Shown: positions 18,194 through 27,104 of the stretch, piece after piece
Numbering within the stretch: the first letter of the stretch is position 1
How the letters are laid out: each line of letters begins with the position of its first letter
Origin: Calothrix sp. NIES-4105
Lineage (GTDB): Bacteria; Cyanobacteriota; Cyanobacteriia; Cyanobacteriales; Nostocaceae
Reading direction: 5' to 3'
Length of the DNA stretch: 64,000 nt
NCBI RefSeq assembly: GCF_002368415.1
Contig: NZ_AP018290.1
Coordinates: 809,470 to 873,469 of the forward strand
Position numbers and translations under genes: made by a program
The notes under the pieces: generated by a model
The model's input: only the letters and a program-made list of their open reading frames with translations
Told to the model about the DNA's origin: nothing
The model's database searches: none

Positions 18194-19072
18194 CTACGCA
18201 GATAGAGGCTGCGAGATGTTTAATTTTTGACTTTTTTTGATAACAGGATGCTTCACTCTTTTCGTCTGGGTCTGACCCCTCACCCGGCCAGTTGCATTTC
18301 CTCTGGGTTTTGGTGAATTTCCTGGTTTTCCTATCTCTGAAATAATTCGTTGAAAATCACGTTGTACAGTACTAGGGGAAACAATTTTAGCATTGTTTTG
18401 CTCGTGCGGACGCTCCCAAGGCCTTGGTAAATGATTAGATAAGTCCTTTGCTGCCCATAATTCTACGTAGGCAAGCATAACTAAACGTACCCAATTTTCT
18501 TCGCGTTCTACTTCGGAGGTTTGGAAGCTAGTCATCAGTAAACGTTGCTTTTTAAATCTGAACATATGTTCGATATCAAACCGTTGTCGATAACAAGAAT
18601 AGACTTCTGTAAGTGAAATACGTGTACGTTGCTCGCCCAAAACTATCAACCACATCGGTTTCCAAACATTACAACCAGTATCATCAGTAACATTAACCCT
18701 CACTAAAGTAAACGGGCATTTATACATTTGTTCTTCTTGAGTCCCTCTCATTAACATATGCTGCCAAGCATTAAGGGTTACTGTAAATTCACGACCTTTT
18801 TTGGTAGTACTCTTGAAAAGTGTTGTCTCGTCCGGTGGGCGCCAAGTCTCTTCAAGAGCCAGGTCAAAACGTTCACCAAATTTTTTTGGACACCCACGTT
18901 TCTTCTCTTCTTGTTGTATAGGTGGCGTAGAGTAAAAAATTCGATTACTACGAACTCTGGCAATTACAACCAAATTTTTGTGTTTAGATGCATCAAATAG
19001 GAATGAGCGTTGACTATAACCACTATCAGCAGTTAATACTGATAATTTACCGTACACTCGGTTGCGATTCAT
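18194..19072 (-). CDS. IS transposase, C-terminal frame
   Basis: 292 residues. It carries the second catalytic Asp in VLTADSGYS and the Glu in RFDIEHMFRFKK, so with the upstream frame the DDE set is complete. The frame overlaps 19047-19646 by 26 bp in a different register. Homology appears to cross from SQPSV in the first frame to YGKLSVLTADSGYS in this one. That is either programmed frameshifting or a one-base mutation. The C-terminus is basic. Confidence 0.8.
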   Translation of the reverse strand: MNRNRVYGKLSVLTADSGYSQRSFLFDASKHKNLVVIARVRSNRIFYSTPPIQQEEKKRGCPKKFGERFDLALEETWRPPDETTLFKSTTKKGREFTVTLNAWQHMLMRGTQEEQMYKCPFTLVRVNVTDDTGCNVWKPMWLIVLGEQRTRISLTEVYSCYRQRFDIEHMFRFKKQRLLMTSFQTSEVEREENWVRLVMLAYVELWAAKDLSNHLPRPWERPHEQNNAKIVSPSTVQRDFQRIISEIGKPGNSPKPRGNATGRVRGQTQTKRVKHPVIKKSQKLNISQPLSA

Positions 19073-19646
19073 CTGACATCAATGCATTAATTTGTTTGAT
19101 GCCAACACTTGTACTTTTTTTCTCAATTGGTACTCTTTCTGCTGACAGCGGAATTGACCAAGGCACCGACTGGTGTGAGTCTTTCTCTGGCAAAAGTGAG
19201 ACAAAAGAAAAAGTGTGACCAACACCAATAGGTTTATTACCTGCAACAGTATTTGGTTGGTGAATATAACCTCTCTCAGGTAGAGTTGGAGAGTAGGGAC
19301 GCGGGTGGGGAGTCGTATCCGTTGCAAATAAATAAAAAGGGCGGTTTTCTGGTTTGGGAGTAACTTCAGCAATTAATCGAGTTAAATTTTTTAGCTTTCT
19401 TCTCTTCTTTTTATTGTCATAATTAAAATTAAATGATTTTTCGATTGCCTTGTAGATTGAGCTATAAGTTCTTTCAAATAAAGGACTTAAAGATAACTCG
19501 ACAGGGGAAGAAGCGCCGTTTGAGTTACTAGCCAAAGCATCAATTAAATCAATAACACTATCACTGTATGATTTAAATAATCCACGTAAATGTTGTCGAA
19601 AAGACCGGAATTGCGCTATTAATTGATTATCGTTTATTTTTTGCAT
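19047..19646 (-). CDS. IS transposase, N-terminal frame
   Basis: 199 residues from the ATG at 19646. It contains the first catalytic Asp in LFATDTTPHPRPYSPTL, a well conserved block of this transposase group, and a basic helical segment before it. It ends at a TAA in the overlap with the C-terminal frame. No slippery A-run is evident right at the junction, which slightly favours a mutation over programmed shifting. Confidence 0.8.
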   Translation of the reverse strand: MQKINDNQLIAQFRSFRQHLRGLFKSYSDSVIDLIDALASNSNGASSPVELSLSPLFERTYSSIYKAIEKSFNFNYDNKKKRRKLKNLTRLIAEVTPKPENRPFYLFATDTTPHPRPYSPTLPERGYIHQPNTVAGNKPIGVGHTFSFVSLLPEKDSHQSVPWSIPLSAERVPIEKKSTSVGIKQINALMSDESQPSVR

Positions 19647-19850
19647 AGCTTATCAGTAGATTTGGTACATAGTTTGTCTTGATAATACTATGTATTAAGG
19701 TGCTGATAGCTATTTTTATAACAAAAACAAGCCAGCACTATTGTTCTACTTAGTTCATGTTAATCTTTAGTAAAATTTATCTAATAAGTTAAAAAGCATA
19801 AATAAAAATAATTCAGATGTTGCCTAGAATATTAGTAAGCAAACAAACTT

Positions 19851-19869
19851 TTTTGTCCAAAGTCCAAAT
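19851..19869 (-). repeat. IS right terminal inverted repeat
   Basis: Inverted copy of 18076-18094, 19 of 19 bp. Confidence 0.8.
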
Positions 19870-20028
19870 TATAGGAATTAAAAGCATAATCTTGCCAAGA
19901 AAAATTGGAAGTATAAGCCCGCCAAACGGCAATATTATCATTCCACCGACAATTTTTGAGTTTATTTTCTTATCCCGGTTTTCTGTTCCGTTGCTACTCG
20001 CGCGCCACGTCTGTTTTTTATAAATTTT
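19870..20028 (-). other. Open hydrophobic frame cut by the IS
   Basis: The minus strand is open without a start. It encodes KKINSKIVGGMIILPFGGL and then LPIFLGKIMLLIP, two likely membrane helices, and then enters the IS terminal repeat. It may be the middle of a membrane protein gene interrupted by the IS. No family is recognised. Confidence 0.3.
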
Positions 20029-20040
20029 TAACCTGTTTTT

Positions 20041-20130
20041 GACTGACTAACCGACCGGCTCTTAGGCTGGTCGGTCAATTCCGAGGTACCCGGAGGGGGT
20101 TTGGAGGACTCTAGGCAGCCCTCCCCCATC
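20041..20130. repeat. Hairpin-rich element, copy 1
   Basis: ACCGACC and GGTCGGT pair around a short loop at about 20049-20077. A second weaker G-rich/C-rich stem follows (GGAGGG with CCCTCC). The layout (AACCTGTTTTTGACTGACT, hairpin, G-rich tract with C-rich complement) recurs at 20459-20552. Confidence 0.5.
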
Positions 20131-20460
20131 ATGTTGCGATTTTATGACTGATTGAATACATTTACTATTTATGCTTTTTGCACTTTTTTCTACTTTTACT
20201 TGATAGTCAAGTTCAAAGCTGTTGACCAAAACTTAAAAATTTAGAGTGTAAATAAGATTAAATATCCAAATCCAAATCGCTTTTTCATGTATTAACTTCC
20301 GTGCATATTTTAGAATATTATAAGTGATTAGCTTGATTACAGGCGCCGTTGTCGTTACAAGCTGAAGCTTATAACCTCCGCGTTCTTGTGAATATAGTTT
20401 TTGTTAGTATTATATTTTAAGTTAATATTTGGTATATAACGACTTGTTTATTTTTACTAA

Positions 20461-20552
20461 CCTGTTTTTTACTGACTAGTGACCGACAGGGCACTCAAGT
20501 CAGTAAAAAACAGGTACCGGGTTGGGGTTTGGGGAAGGCACTCCTTCCCCAA
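20461..20552. repeat. Hairpin-rich element, copy 2
   Basis: A 17-bp perfect stem (CCTGTTTTTTACTGACT at 20461-20477 with 20498-20514) and a 20-nt loop are followed by a 10-bp perfect stem (20529-20538 with 20543-20552). It could be a structured RNA, a double terminator or a plasmid origin remnant; there is no gene on either side within 200 bp to decide. Confidence 0.6.
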
Positions 20553-21120
20553 CACGTTTGGGCTTTATGATAATTGTGAAAAACTCTTTATTTCTTAATA
20601 AACCCCAGAAAACTGATAACAAAGTTATAGCGTTGTTATCATAACACAGTATGGCTATTGTATATATTTTAAATTGTATTGGATTTGTGGAGCATCTATT
20701 GGTAGCTATAGTTTTTGACTCATTTTAAGACCAGATGAGTTTCAGCGAGCGCAAGTAAAAATACTAAACGTTTAATTCAATTAATAATTCATATTTAAAG
20801 TAGAGTTATGTGGCGCAGCTTCAGCAAGGTGCAAGATATGAGTGAAGTTATTTGTAAGAATAATAAATTTATTCAAAAACACCACATAATAACTACTTAC
20901 CCCAACATATTGAGCCGATACTATTAATGCACTGAATTTTTTTGATTTTTTAACCGGGAGTGATTTTTTATTTTTAGAATCGAAGCGTGCTTTGTAAAGA
21001 AATAGTTGGTCGAAAACCTCGGATGTTGAGTCCGAATTACGACGACACAAAAATAGCATGAAGTTTTTTCGGCTAATTTCCCACAAAGTCAACAGCCTAG
21101 ATTAGAACCAATTACTTACA
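20553..21120. other. Intergenic region, nothing recognised
   Basis: About 570 bp, AT-rich. A minus-strand open frame at 20781-21092 has no family features, no ribosome binding site and low-complexity hydrophobic runs, so I do not call it a gene. Confidence 0.4.
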
Positions 21121-21131
21121 TTGAATTTAAA

Positions 21132-21231
21132 TAAGAATGGCTGGACGGTTTGGGAGTTCGCGGTTTAAAGATAGTAAAATTTTCCCAGTTTCGTCGTAGT
21201 TTGCCTGGGGAGCCAAGCAGCGATGCTTTTT
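21132..21231 (-). pseudogene. Partial duplicate of the kinase gene's C-terminal coding region
   Basis: About 100 bp matches 22341-22440 collinearly (shared blocks TAAGAATGGCTGGACGGTTT and CTTCGTCGTAGTTTGCCTG). This corresponds to the repeat region near the kinase C-terminus. The piece has no start and is out of context. It lies just beyond the downstream end of the defence locus. Confidence 0.75.
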
Positions 21232-21339
21232 CTTTATAGTAGGTAGGTTGCCGCGCCTTGCGTTCATTTTGTAGCACAAAAAGAGTTATGATTAAATAAA
21301 TTCCTGCAAGTTGCTGATACACTATATCGGATAAGAATT

Positions 21340-21669
21340 ATGTCTAGAACATTACCTAGTAAACCACAGCCATATAATGTCTTTCCGGGTGGAATATCTG
21401 TTTACAAAGAGAGCCATGACGAAGAAGGAGATTGGTATCCGCCGATTGTATTACCTTATTTTTGGAAAGACAATGCACTTTGGGTGAGCCGTTCCCTGCC
21501 GGAATTAGGCTATGAAAAAGCAGTTCCAGTTAATGCAAATTCGAGATTTCCTAGACACAGTGATTTTTTCATAATTTTAGGGGTAGCATTGTATGGTTAT
21601 CCTCTTGTTGATGGCTACATACCCGTTTTCCTTGAACAACTCCAAGGCTCGGAAGCTATACTTTGGTAA
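21340..21669 (+). CDS. Hypothetical protein near the defence locus
   Basis: 109 residues with an ordered, protein-like composition (NVFPGGISVYKESHDEEGDW, WYPPIVLPYFWKDNALWVSR). It is rich in aromatic residues and likely beta-structured. No motif is recognised. It is followed 83 bp later by another small gene on the same strand, and both run toward the kinase gene. They may form a two-gene unit. Confidence 0.5.
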   Translation: MSRTLPSKPQPYNVFPGGISVYKESHDEEGDWYPPIVLPYFWKDNALWVSRSLPELGYEKAVPVNANSRFPRHSDFFIILGVALYGYPLVDGYIPVFLEQLQGSEAILW

Positions 21670-21752
21670 TCTTATAGAGAAAGCTAATTATTGCTCTCAA
21701 TAGTGGACTAAATTTTTACATTTATTTCTATTATTATTAATACAAGCCAGTT

Positions 21753-22157
21753 ATGACTTCAATCACCAAAACAGTTACGATTAATGTACTCTCTGATGAT
21801 AATGGAAGGTATCATTGTCAAATATCGCCTTCTGTTGAGCAGCCCCCACATGAAATTCATTGCTATGGTCAAAGCGAAGAACACGCCATTGCCATTGCAT
21901 TAGAGCAGTTAGCCAGCCAATATCGCGAAATCGCAGAAGTAAGTCAAAATAAAGATTGGGAAGCAGTAGAGCGTTCAGCATCTTCTGAACCAATCAAAAA
22001 ACGTTACCATGTAATTTTGCACTACGAACGGATTATAAAAGCTGAGTCTAAATTTGAAGCCTTGCAGGACACATTGCTAGGAAATACAGTGGTAGAAAAT
22101 GCCAAAGTTACCTTGATTGAGATTGACCCAAATTTGCCAGTCCAGCCCTTAACTTGA
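21753..22157 (+). CDS. Hypothetical protein with two related halves
   Basis: 134 residues. The first half (KTVTINVLSDDNGRYHCQIS) and the alanine-rich helix EEHAIAIALEQLASQYREIA suggest a small alpha-beta fold. The second half (RYHVILHYERIIKAESKFEA) repeats the beta-helix pattern. HicB-like folds show a similar alternation, but no partner toxin is visible. Ends 41 bp from the convergent kinase gene. Confidence 0.5.
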   Translation: MTSITKTVTINVLSDDNGRYHCQISPSVEQPPHEIHCYGQSEEHAIAIALEQLASQYREIAEVSQNKDWEAVERSASSEPIKKRYHVILHYERIIKAESKFEALQDTLLGNTVVENAKVTLIEIDPNLPVQPLT

Positions 22158-22197
22158 TAACCCACTTTCGTGAACCAGATGGACGCTAATATATAGT

Positions 22198-23667
22198 TTA
22201 GTAATAAAAACCTATAGCGGTAAAATTTTCTTGCTTGCGTTTCGCCCATAAATCTTCGGGAGTGCTTTTGATATACGCGCGCAAGAAAGCTGCTGCTTTG
22301 CCAATATCGCGCGTTTGTTCAAAAACTAACACCAGTCGCCTAAGAATGGCTGGACGGTTTGGAAGTTCGCGGTTTAAAGATAATAAGATTTTTGCAGCTT
22401 CGTCGTAGTTTGCCTGTAAGCCAAGGAGCGATGCTTTTTTGAGTAGTAGCTCTGGTAAATTACCATCCATATTTATACACTTCTCTACCATGAAAAGAGC
22501 TTGGTTGACCTGTCGTGTTTGGATGTACGCATTTAAAGCAATACGATAAAGGTTTCTTGCTATAGTCGAACTATCGCTCATTAAATTTGGTTGTGCTTCA
22601 ATATCTTTAAGGCAATCAAAGTACCTTCCGTCCCGGTACGCAGCAGATACCATTAGTAAGAAAGCGTGTGGGTCGAGAGTATTTTCAAATTCTAAATGTG
22701 CAACTGTCTCGGCTTGTGAGTAATCTCCTGTTTCTAATAGCCTTAAAGCAACCGATGACCAATCTTCTTTTGGTTGTTCTTGGGGGCGGAGGACGCGAAT
22801 AGGATGATAATCTACTTGAGCGCGCGCTACTCGTTTGAACTTTAGTAACATTTCTGTAACTGATTCCCAGCGTTGTTTTGCCTCAAAGGACAAACAACGT
22901 AAAATAAAATCTTCTAAAGATGGGGAGACTGAGGAGTTAATTTCGCGCGGACGGGGAAAAGGTGTATGACGGGCAACTTGGCTGAGGGTATCGTGGGGTA
23001 AGCGTGATGTTACAAGGTGGTAAAGTAATATGCCCAAACTATAAATGTCAGCTTTGAAAAGTGACTCAGCACTTCGCCCTTTCAAAGTATAACCAACAAC
23101 TTCCGGCGCCGAGTAAAGAATTGTGCCACCGTTTTCCCGCGTGCGAGCGTACATATCATCGGGCAGGACGCTACAACCAAAATCAGTTAATTTTGCTTGG
23201 TCACCAGCAACCAAAATATTTTGTGGTTTGATGTCACCGTGCGACATTCCAAGTTTGTGCAGATGCTCGACACCTGTTAGTACTTGCTCGTATATATTTA
23301 AAACTCGCTGATAGCTGGCAACAAATCCTTGTTCTCCTTGGTCGAGTAGTTGAGAAAGCGTGAGGCTGGGAAAATATTCCATCTCAATAATGTACCATTC
23401 GCGCTCTGGTGGTACTCTCCCCATCCAAAATACCTGAATAACATTAGGATGAGGCTCAGTTCCTACAAGCGCTGAACCTTCGGCAAGGTCTTCATTTTTG
23501 GCGCCTTGTTCTTTGGGTATCTTAACTGCAACAATTTGATTATCTGTAAAGCGTTGCGCGCGCCAAACCCAACCATAGGAACCATCACCCAAACATTCTA
23601 AAAGTTCATAGCGTTCTCCCAGTCTTCGGTCAGCGCGCGGAATAAAGAATTTGGGTTTGCGGCTCAT
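22198..23667 (-). CDS. Ser/Thr protein kinase with TPR-like tail (defence locus)
   Basis: 489 residues. Full kinase domain: glycine loop GDGSYG at 27-32, Lys49 in VAVK, catalytic Asp145 in HGDIKPQN, DFG at 162-164 and an APE-like SAPEVVG. Glycine replaces the usual Arg before the catalytic Asp (HGD for HRD), so it is a non-RD kinase. The last 180 residues are helical and TPR-like. The ATG overlaps the stop of the preceding gene by one base (TAATG), so translation should be coupled. It is the last gene of the defence operon. In MADS and Pgl/BREX systems such kinases are thought to relay or gate the immune response; that role is inferred here. Confidence 0.85.
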   Translation of the reverse strand: MSRKPKFFIPRADRRLGERYELLECLGDGSYGWVWRAQRFTDNQIVAVKIPKEQGAKNEDLAEGSALVGTEPHPNVIQVFWMGRVPPEREWYIIEMEYFPSLTLSQLLDQGEQGFVASYQRVLNIYEQVLTGVEHLHKLGMSHGDIKPQNILVAGDQAKLTDFGCSVLPDDMYARTRENGGTILYSAPEVVGYTLKGRSAESLFKADIYSLGILLYHLVTSRLPHDTLSQVARHTPFPRPREINSSVSPSLEDFILRCLSFEAKQRWESVTEMLLKFKRVARAQVDYHPIRVLRPQEQPKEDWSSVALRLLETGDYSQAETVAHLEFENTLDPHAFLLMVSAAYRDGRYFDCLKDIEAQPNLMSDSSTIARNLYRIALNAYIQTRQVNQALFMVEKCINMDGNLPELLLKKASLLGLQANYDEAAKILLSLNRELPNRPAILRRLVLVFEQTRDIGKAAAFLRAYIKSTPEDLWAKRKQENFTAIGFYY

Positions 23668-24254
23668 TAGTTACCTCTCACAACAATTTCTGATAGATAT
23701 AGCTTTTGGTCGCTGTTTTCTCGCATCCAAAATTGCAACAACAGCAATTTTTGTCTACTTGTGCCTTCAACAGGTTCCTGTGCAGGAGTTTTAAATCCTT
23801 TACTAATAATTTGCTGTAAATTTTCATATTTAGGAAATGAGGAAATTCCCTTTGTCCAGTAAGCAAGTACTAAATATTCCGGCTTTCCATCCCAACGATT
23901 ATGTGCCAGTAATAAATTTTTAACTTTACTTTCTAACTTAGATTGGTCAATAACACCACTGTAGCGCTCAAATTCAGCGATGAGAGTTGGTAGACGAGTT
24001 TCGCGGTTAAACCATACAGAGTCAGAGCGTATATCATCACCAATATAAGCGTACTGCCCATTTTTCGGGGTAGGAACTTCTGCTACTCCCACATAACCAA
24101 GATGATTACCTAGCAAAGTTAAGTAAGTCATGCCTAAACTGTGAATTGAGCAACTAAAATCCTTAACTCCCCAATCAGTTAAATTTGGCATAAGTTCGCG
24201 AGCCGTGTTGAGATTTTGTAGTTGGGCAATTATAGAATTATCTGGATTAGCCAT
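23667..24254 (-). CDS. Defence-locus protein of unknown function
   Basis: 195 residues. The start overlaps the HerA stop by 8 bp, and the stop overlaps the kinase start by 1 bp. The middle has an acidic cluster (YIGDDIRSDSVWF, then LPTLIAEFERYSG) with a D...ExE arrangement. That faintly recalls PD-(D/E)XK folds, but the spacing is unconvincing. Tight coupling between helicase and kinase suggests a subunit of the same complex. Confidence 0.65.
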   Translation of the reverse strand: MANPDNSIIAQLQNLNTARELMPNLTDWGVKDFSCSIHSLGMTYLTLLGNHLGYVGVAEVPTPKNGQYAYIGDDIRSDSVWFNRETRLPTLIAEFERYSGVIDQSKLESKVKNLLLAHNRWDGKPEYLVLAYWTKGISSFPKYENLQQIISKGFKTPAQEPVEGTSRQKLLLLQFWMRENSDQKLYLSEIVVRGN

Positions 24255-25932
24255 TAAATTGTCCCCATAAGTTTAAAACTTCTGGTGACTGCCCGCCATG
24301 TATGAGAGCTTTTGTTCCAATTTTAACTAAAAGCGGCGCCGGAATCGAACGTCCACAAATTAAAGCTTCTCCAGTAGAGAGACTAGGTAATTCATCAATA
24401 TCAGCTTTGCTTACCATGTCTGAGGTTTTGGTAATAAACCTTTGGTCATCAGGGTTTTTTAAACGCATGGTAATTAAAGTGTTGCATTGTGATGTCACAT
24501 CTGAGTCAAGTTTTGAGGGTCGCTGACTAATTACCGCAAACCCCACACCAAATTTACGCCCTTCCCCAGCGATTTTTTTGATGATGCGGTGGCTAACTGC
24601 TTCTTGTCCTGCGGGTGCAAAGTTATGTCCTTCTTCGTAAACAAGGAAGCAGGGACGAATTCGGTCTGTTTTACTAGAAGCCGCGCGCAGGATTTCGCTG
24701 GATACTAAAGCTGTAATAACTTGTTTAGCTGTATCGCTTAAACCTTGTAAGTCAATTACAACTAGGCGCCCACGTTTATCGCTGGGTCTGCCTACCATAT
24801 CATATATATCAGTGGGTTTTGCCAGGGCTGTGGAGTAAAAACTTTGGGCTTCATTAAGAACGCGCGATAATTTCATTGATGCAACAGCAGCACTGCGACT
24901 ATTAAGGGCAGTAGCTTCGGTTGAACTAAGTTCTTCCCATTCGCGTAATTTATCTAAACCATCTCCCAAATAATAGCGCAAAGAGTTGATATCTCTAGGT
25001 TCAGTTTTTTCCGTGGAAATCCAGTAGCGAATAGCAACATCTAAAACTCGTTGTTGCGGTTCTGTTAACCCAGGAAGAATTTCGCTAACATCATCCATCT
25101 CGAAGCGGTCAAATTGCAATGCTAGTTCTTTATTTTTACCAGCATATTTTTCTCGGAATGATGGATTTTGAGGAGTATAAACCATTACTCCAGCCCCAGC
25201 AGACATTAATCGTTTTAAATTTTCTTGGATTTCTGGAATAGTTTTACGGTCGCGCGGGTCTTCTAAATTTTTAAAATCAAGGTTAAATTGTAAATTTCCA
25301 CCTTGTAACGCGCGTCCATATTCACCATGAGGGTCAAATACCACTACAGTACCGTTATTAAGCGCAACAATTCGTTCGATAATTCGACCAACAGTATAAG
25401 ATTTTCCGGAACCTGTCATTGCTAAAATAGCGAGATGTTCTGTAACCAAGCGATTAACGTCTAGGTAAACAGGGACAATGTTTTCACCTGACTCATAACC
25501 AACTAAGTTACCTATATGCAAACTAGCTTGTTCGTCAAACTCGTAAAATGAACTTAGAAATTGATAATCAACGGTTTCAACTTTGGCGCCAGGGTCTAAA
25601 GCACGACGGGGAATTTTAATTTGACTTGTATGTGGGTCTTTATAACCAACTAGTTCTAATTTGGCAATTAGTTTTTCCCCTGTAATTTGGGCGCCAGGTA
25701 ATAATTCTAAGTCTGTAATAGATTGTCCTACTTCAGAATTATAAATAACGTTGGTGCGAACAATGCTAATAATGCGTCCTAAAACATCTATAACTGGCTC
25801 TACTTGACGTTCTTGATGTTTTATGCGTACAAATTCACCACGCCTTCCTGCAAAGGAAGAAGATAAAATCATTGTTAAATTGCTTGGGTCGCCAGTATTA
25901 CCAACTAATTTACCTAATATTTGATGTTTCAT
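24247..25932 (-). CDS. herA: HerA-type DNA translocase/helicase (defence locus)
   Basis: 561 residues. An N-terminal beta-barrel (HAS-like) domain precedes the HerA/FtsK ATPase. Walker A is TGSGKS at 173-178, the HerA-specific DPHGEY at 200-205 and Walker B YEEGHNF with Glu433 and Glu434. A conserved SQRP block for sensing follows. HerA forms hexamers that pump DNA and usually partner with NurA nuclease, which is encoded 14 bp upstream here. Length is normal. In defence systems the pair degrades or translocates foreign DNA. Confidence 0.85.
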   Translation of the reverse strand: MKHQILGKLVGNTGDPSNLTMILSSSFAGRRGEFVRIKHQERQVEPVIDVLGRIISIVRTNVIYNSEVGQSITDLELLPGAQITGEKLIAKLELVGYKDPHTSQIKIPRRALDPGAKVETVDYQFLSSFYEFDEQASLHIGNLVGYESGENIVPVYLDVNRLVTEHLAILAMTGSGKSYTVGRIIERIVALNNGTVVVFDPHGEYGRALQGGNLQFNLDFKNLEDPRDRKTIPEIQENLKRLMSAGAGVMVYTPQNPSFREKYAGKNKELALQFDRFEMDDVSEILPGLTEPQQRVLDVAIRYWISTEKTEPRDINSLRYYLGDGLDKLREWEELSSTEATALNSRSAAVASMKLSRVLNEAQSFYSTALAKPTDIYDMVGRPSDKRGRLVVIDLQGLSDTAKQVITALVSSEILRAASSKTDRIRPCFLVYEEGHNFAPAGQEAVSHRIIKKIAGEGRKFGVGFAVISQRPSKLDSDVTSQCNTLITMRLKNPDDQRFITKTSDMVSKADIDELPSLSTGEALICGRSIPAPLLVKIGTKALIHGGQSPEVLNLWGQFNG

Positions 25933-25946
25933 ATATAATATATTAA

Positions 25947-27104
25947 TTACAAATCATCCAAATCAGAAAGCCATAAATCCTCAACTTCCCGGCACCTAAT
26001 TTCTGTTTCCAAACTGCTACTGTAATATTTTAGAAAACTATCTAAAGCTTGCTGTTCGCGCTCTGCTAACTGAATAGGTAGAGGACTTGCTTGGGAACCT
26101 CCTGTTATTGTTAACGCCATTACCTGAGAACAAATTTTATCCAAAGTTTTTTGGTTCCAGTGCGGTTCATCTCCAATTAACTGGAGTAGTTGCGGTGTAT
26201 TTGTTTGTGCTGCTTTGTAATGATAACCAAGCACCCCTAAAGAAACAACATCGCTTGGTTCCATGCGAGGTGTTTGAACGTTTAAGCGAAACGCTGCGGT
26301 ACGAGTATAACTGCTAAGGATACCGTAAATAAACCTTCTTTCACCGATACCTAAAATTGCATCTTCAGAACCAATTATTTCACGACTACGTTCTGTGTCA
26401 ATATTTTCGCTACTTAGTATCTGTTTACGCCCTGCCACAGTACGCAAATCTTGCTGGGCAATATGTACAATTGCACCATAACGTTCGGATGCTAAACCGA
26501 CAATAGCTGTACCTTGAGGGTTCCAGGGTTGAAGTTTATCACGGTGAGTTGACCAAAACTTGGATATAGCAGAAACGGCGCCATCAAAAGCTGAACGATA
26601 ACCAGCATAATTCTCAGCTTCTCGTAAAGGCACCATACTGCGGTCTAACATTAACGGGCAATCGAGTAAAATTAAATCATAGGGATTTTGTGATTGTATA
26701 GCACGTTCTGCCATTTCGTAAGCTTGACGCACTCCAATAAGTTGCAGCCGTTTTGATTGGTTTTCGTAGTTAATATCATCTAGTTCGCAGGTGCTATCTT
26801 GACCAACAGTAGAAATTACATTATCCTCAACGGCTAAATCCATTCGTACCGCTGCTGCTGCGTATAAAAAACCACCAATGGTTTTAGTAATTGCAGCTTT
26901 TGTAGAAATTCCTGCAACACGGACATTTAAAGGGTTGGGACGGTCAACAGAACGTACTAAACCAGCTTGAGAAAATAACGGTGCAACACGTTCTATTTCT
27001 CTAATTTGTTTGAGAATACGACCGACTGTTCCCGGTAGGTTAATTTGAGATTGAATCGCTAGAGACTGCGTGAGAGTTCGCCCCTGAGTGGTGATTTGTG
27101 TCAT
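25947..27104 (-). CDS. nurA: NurA-like nuclease (defence locus)
   Basis: 385 residues. The family is recognised from gene order (directly before herA) and from NurA-like blocks: VRVAGISTKA followed by GGFLYAAAAV (motif I region, residues 61-83), LILLDCPLMLDRS with Asp148 (motif II), and TAIVGLASERYG (motif III). In typical NurA motif I reads DGS with a metal-binding Asp; here Ala64 or Gly65 takes that place, so activity may be reduced or depend on other residues. The start overlaps the preceding stop by 4 bp (ATGA). Expected role: 5'-3' nuclease working with HerA. Moderately sure of the family. Confidence 0.65.
   Translation of the reverse strand: MTQITTQGRTLTQSLAIQSQINLPGTVGRILKQIREIERVAPLFSQAGLVRSVDRPNPLNVRVAGISTKAAITKTIGGFLYAAAAVRMDLAVEDNVISTVGQDSTCELDDINYENQSKRLQLIGVRQAYEMAERAIQSQNPYDLILLDCPLMLDRSMVPLREAENYAGYRSAFDGAVSAISKFWSTHRDKLQPWNPQGTAIVGLASERYGAIVHIAQQDLRTVAGRKQILSSENIDTERSREIIGSEDAILGIGERRFIYGILSSYTRTAAFRLNVQTPRMEPSDVVSLGVLGYHYKAAQTNTPQLLQLIGDEPHWNQKTLDKICSQVMALTITGGSQASPLPIQLAEREQQALDSFLKYYSSSLETEIRCREVEDLWLSDLDDL

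Larger units (their letters stand above)
18076..19869. mobile_element. Insertion sequence, 1794 bp, DDE transposase in two frames
   Basis: Bounded by 19-bp perfect terminal inverted repeats (ATTTGGACTTTGGACAAAA at 18076-18094, inverted at 19851-19869), with weaker matching further in. It contains the two overlapping transposase frames described separately. It interrupts the exported protein gene on the left and an open hydrophobic frame on the right. No target duplication was clear. The DDE layout suggests an IS4/IS701-like group. Confidence 0.75.

Noticed and set aside
19817-20023. Plus-strand open frame of 68 codons beginning in the IS end
   Set aside because: It starts within the terminal repeat region and the opposite strand gives a more protein-like hydrophobic frame.
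20781-21092. Minus-strand open frame of 103 codons
   Set aside because: No ribosome binding site, no family features and a composition like translated AT-rich spacer.
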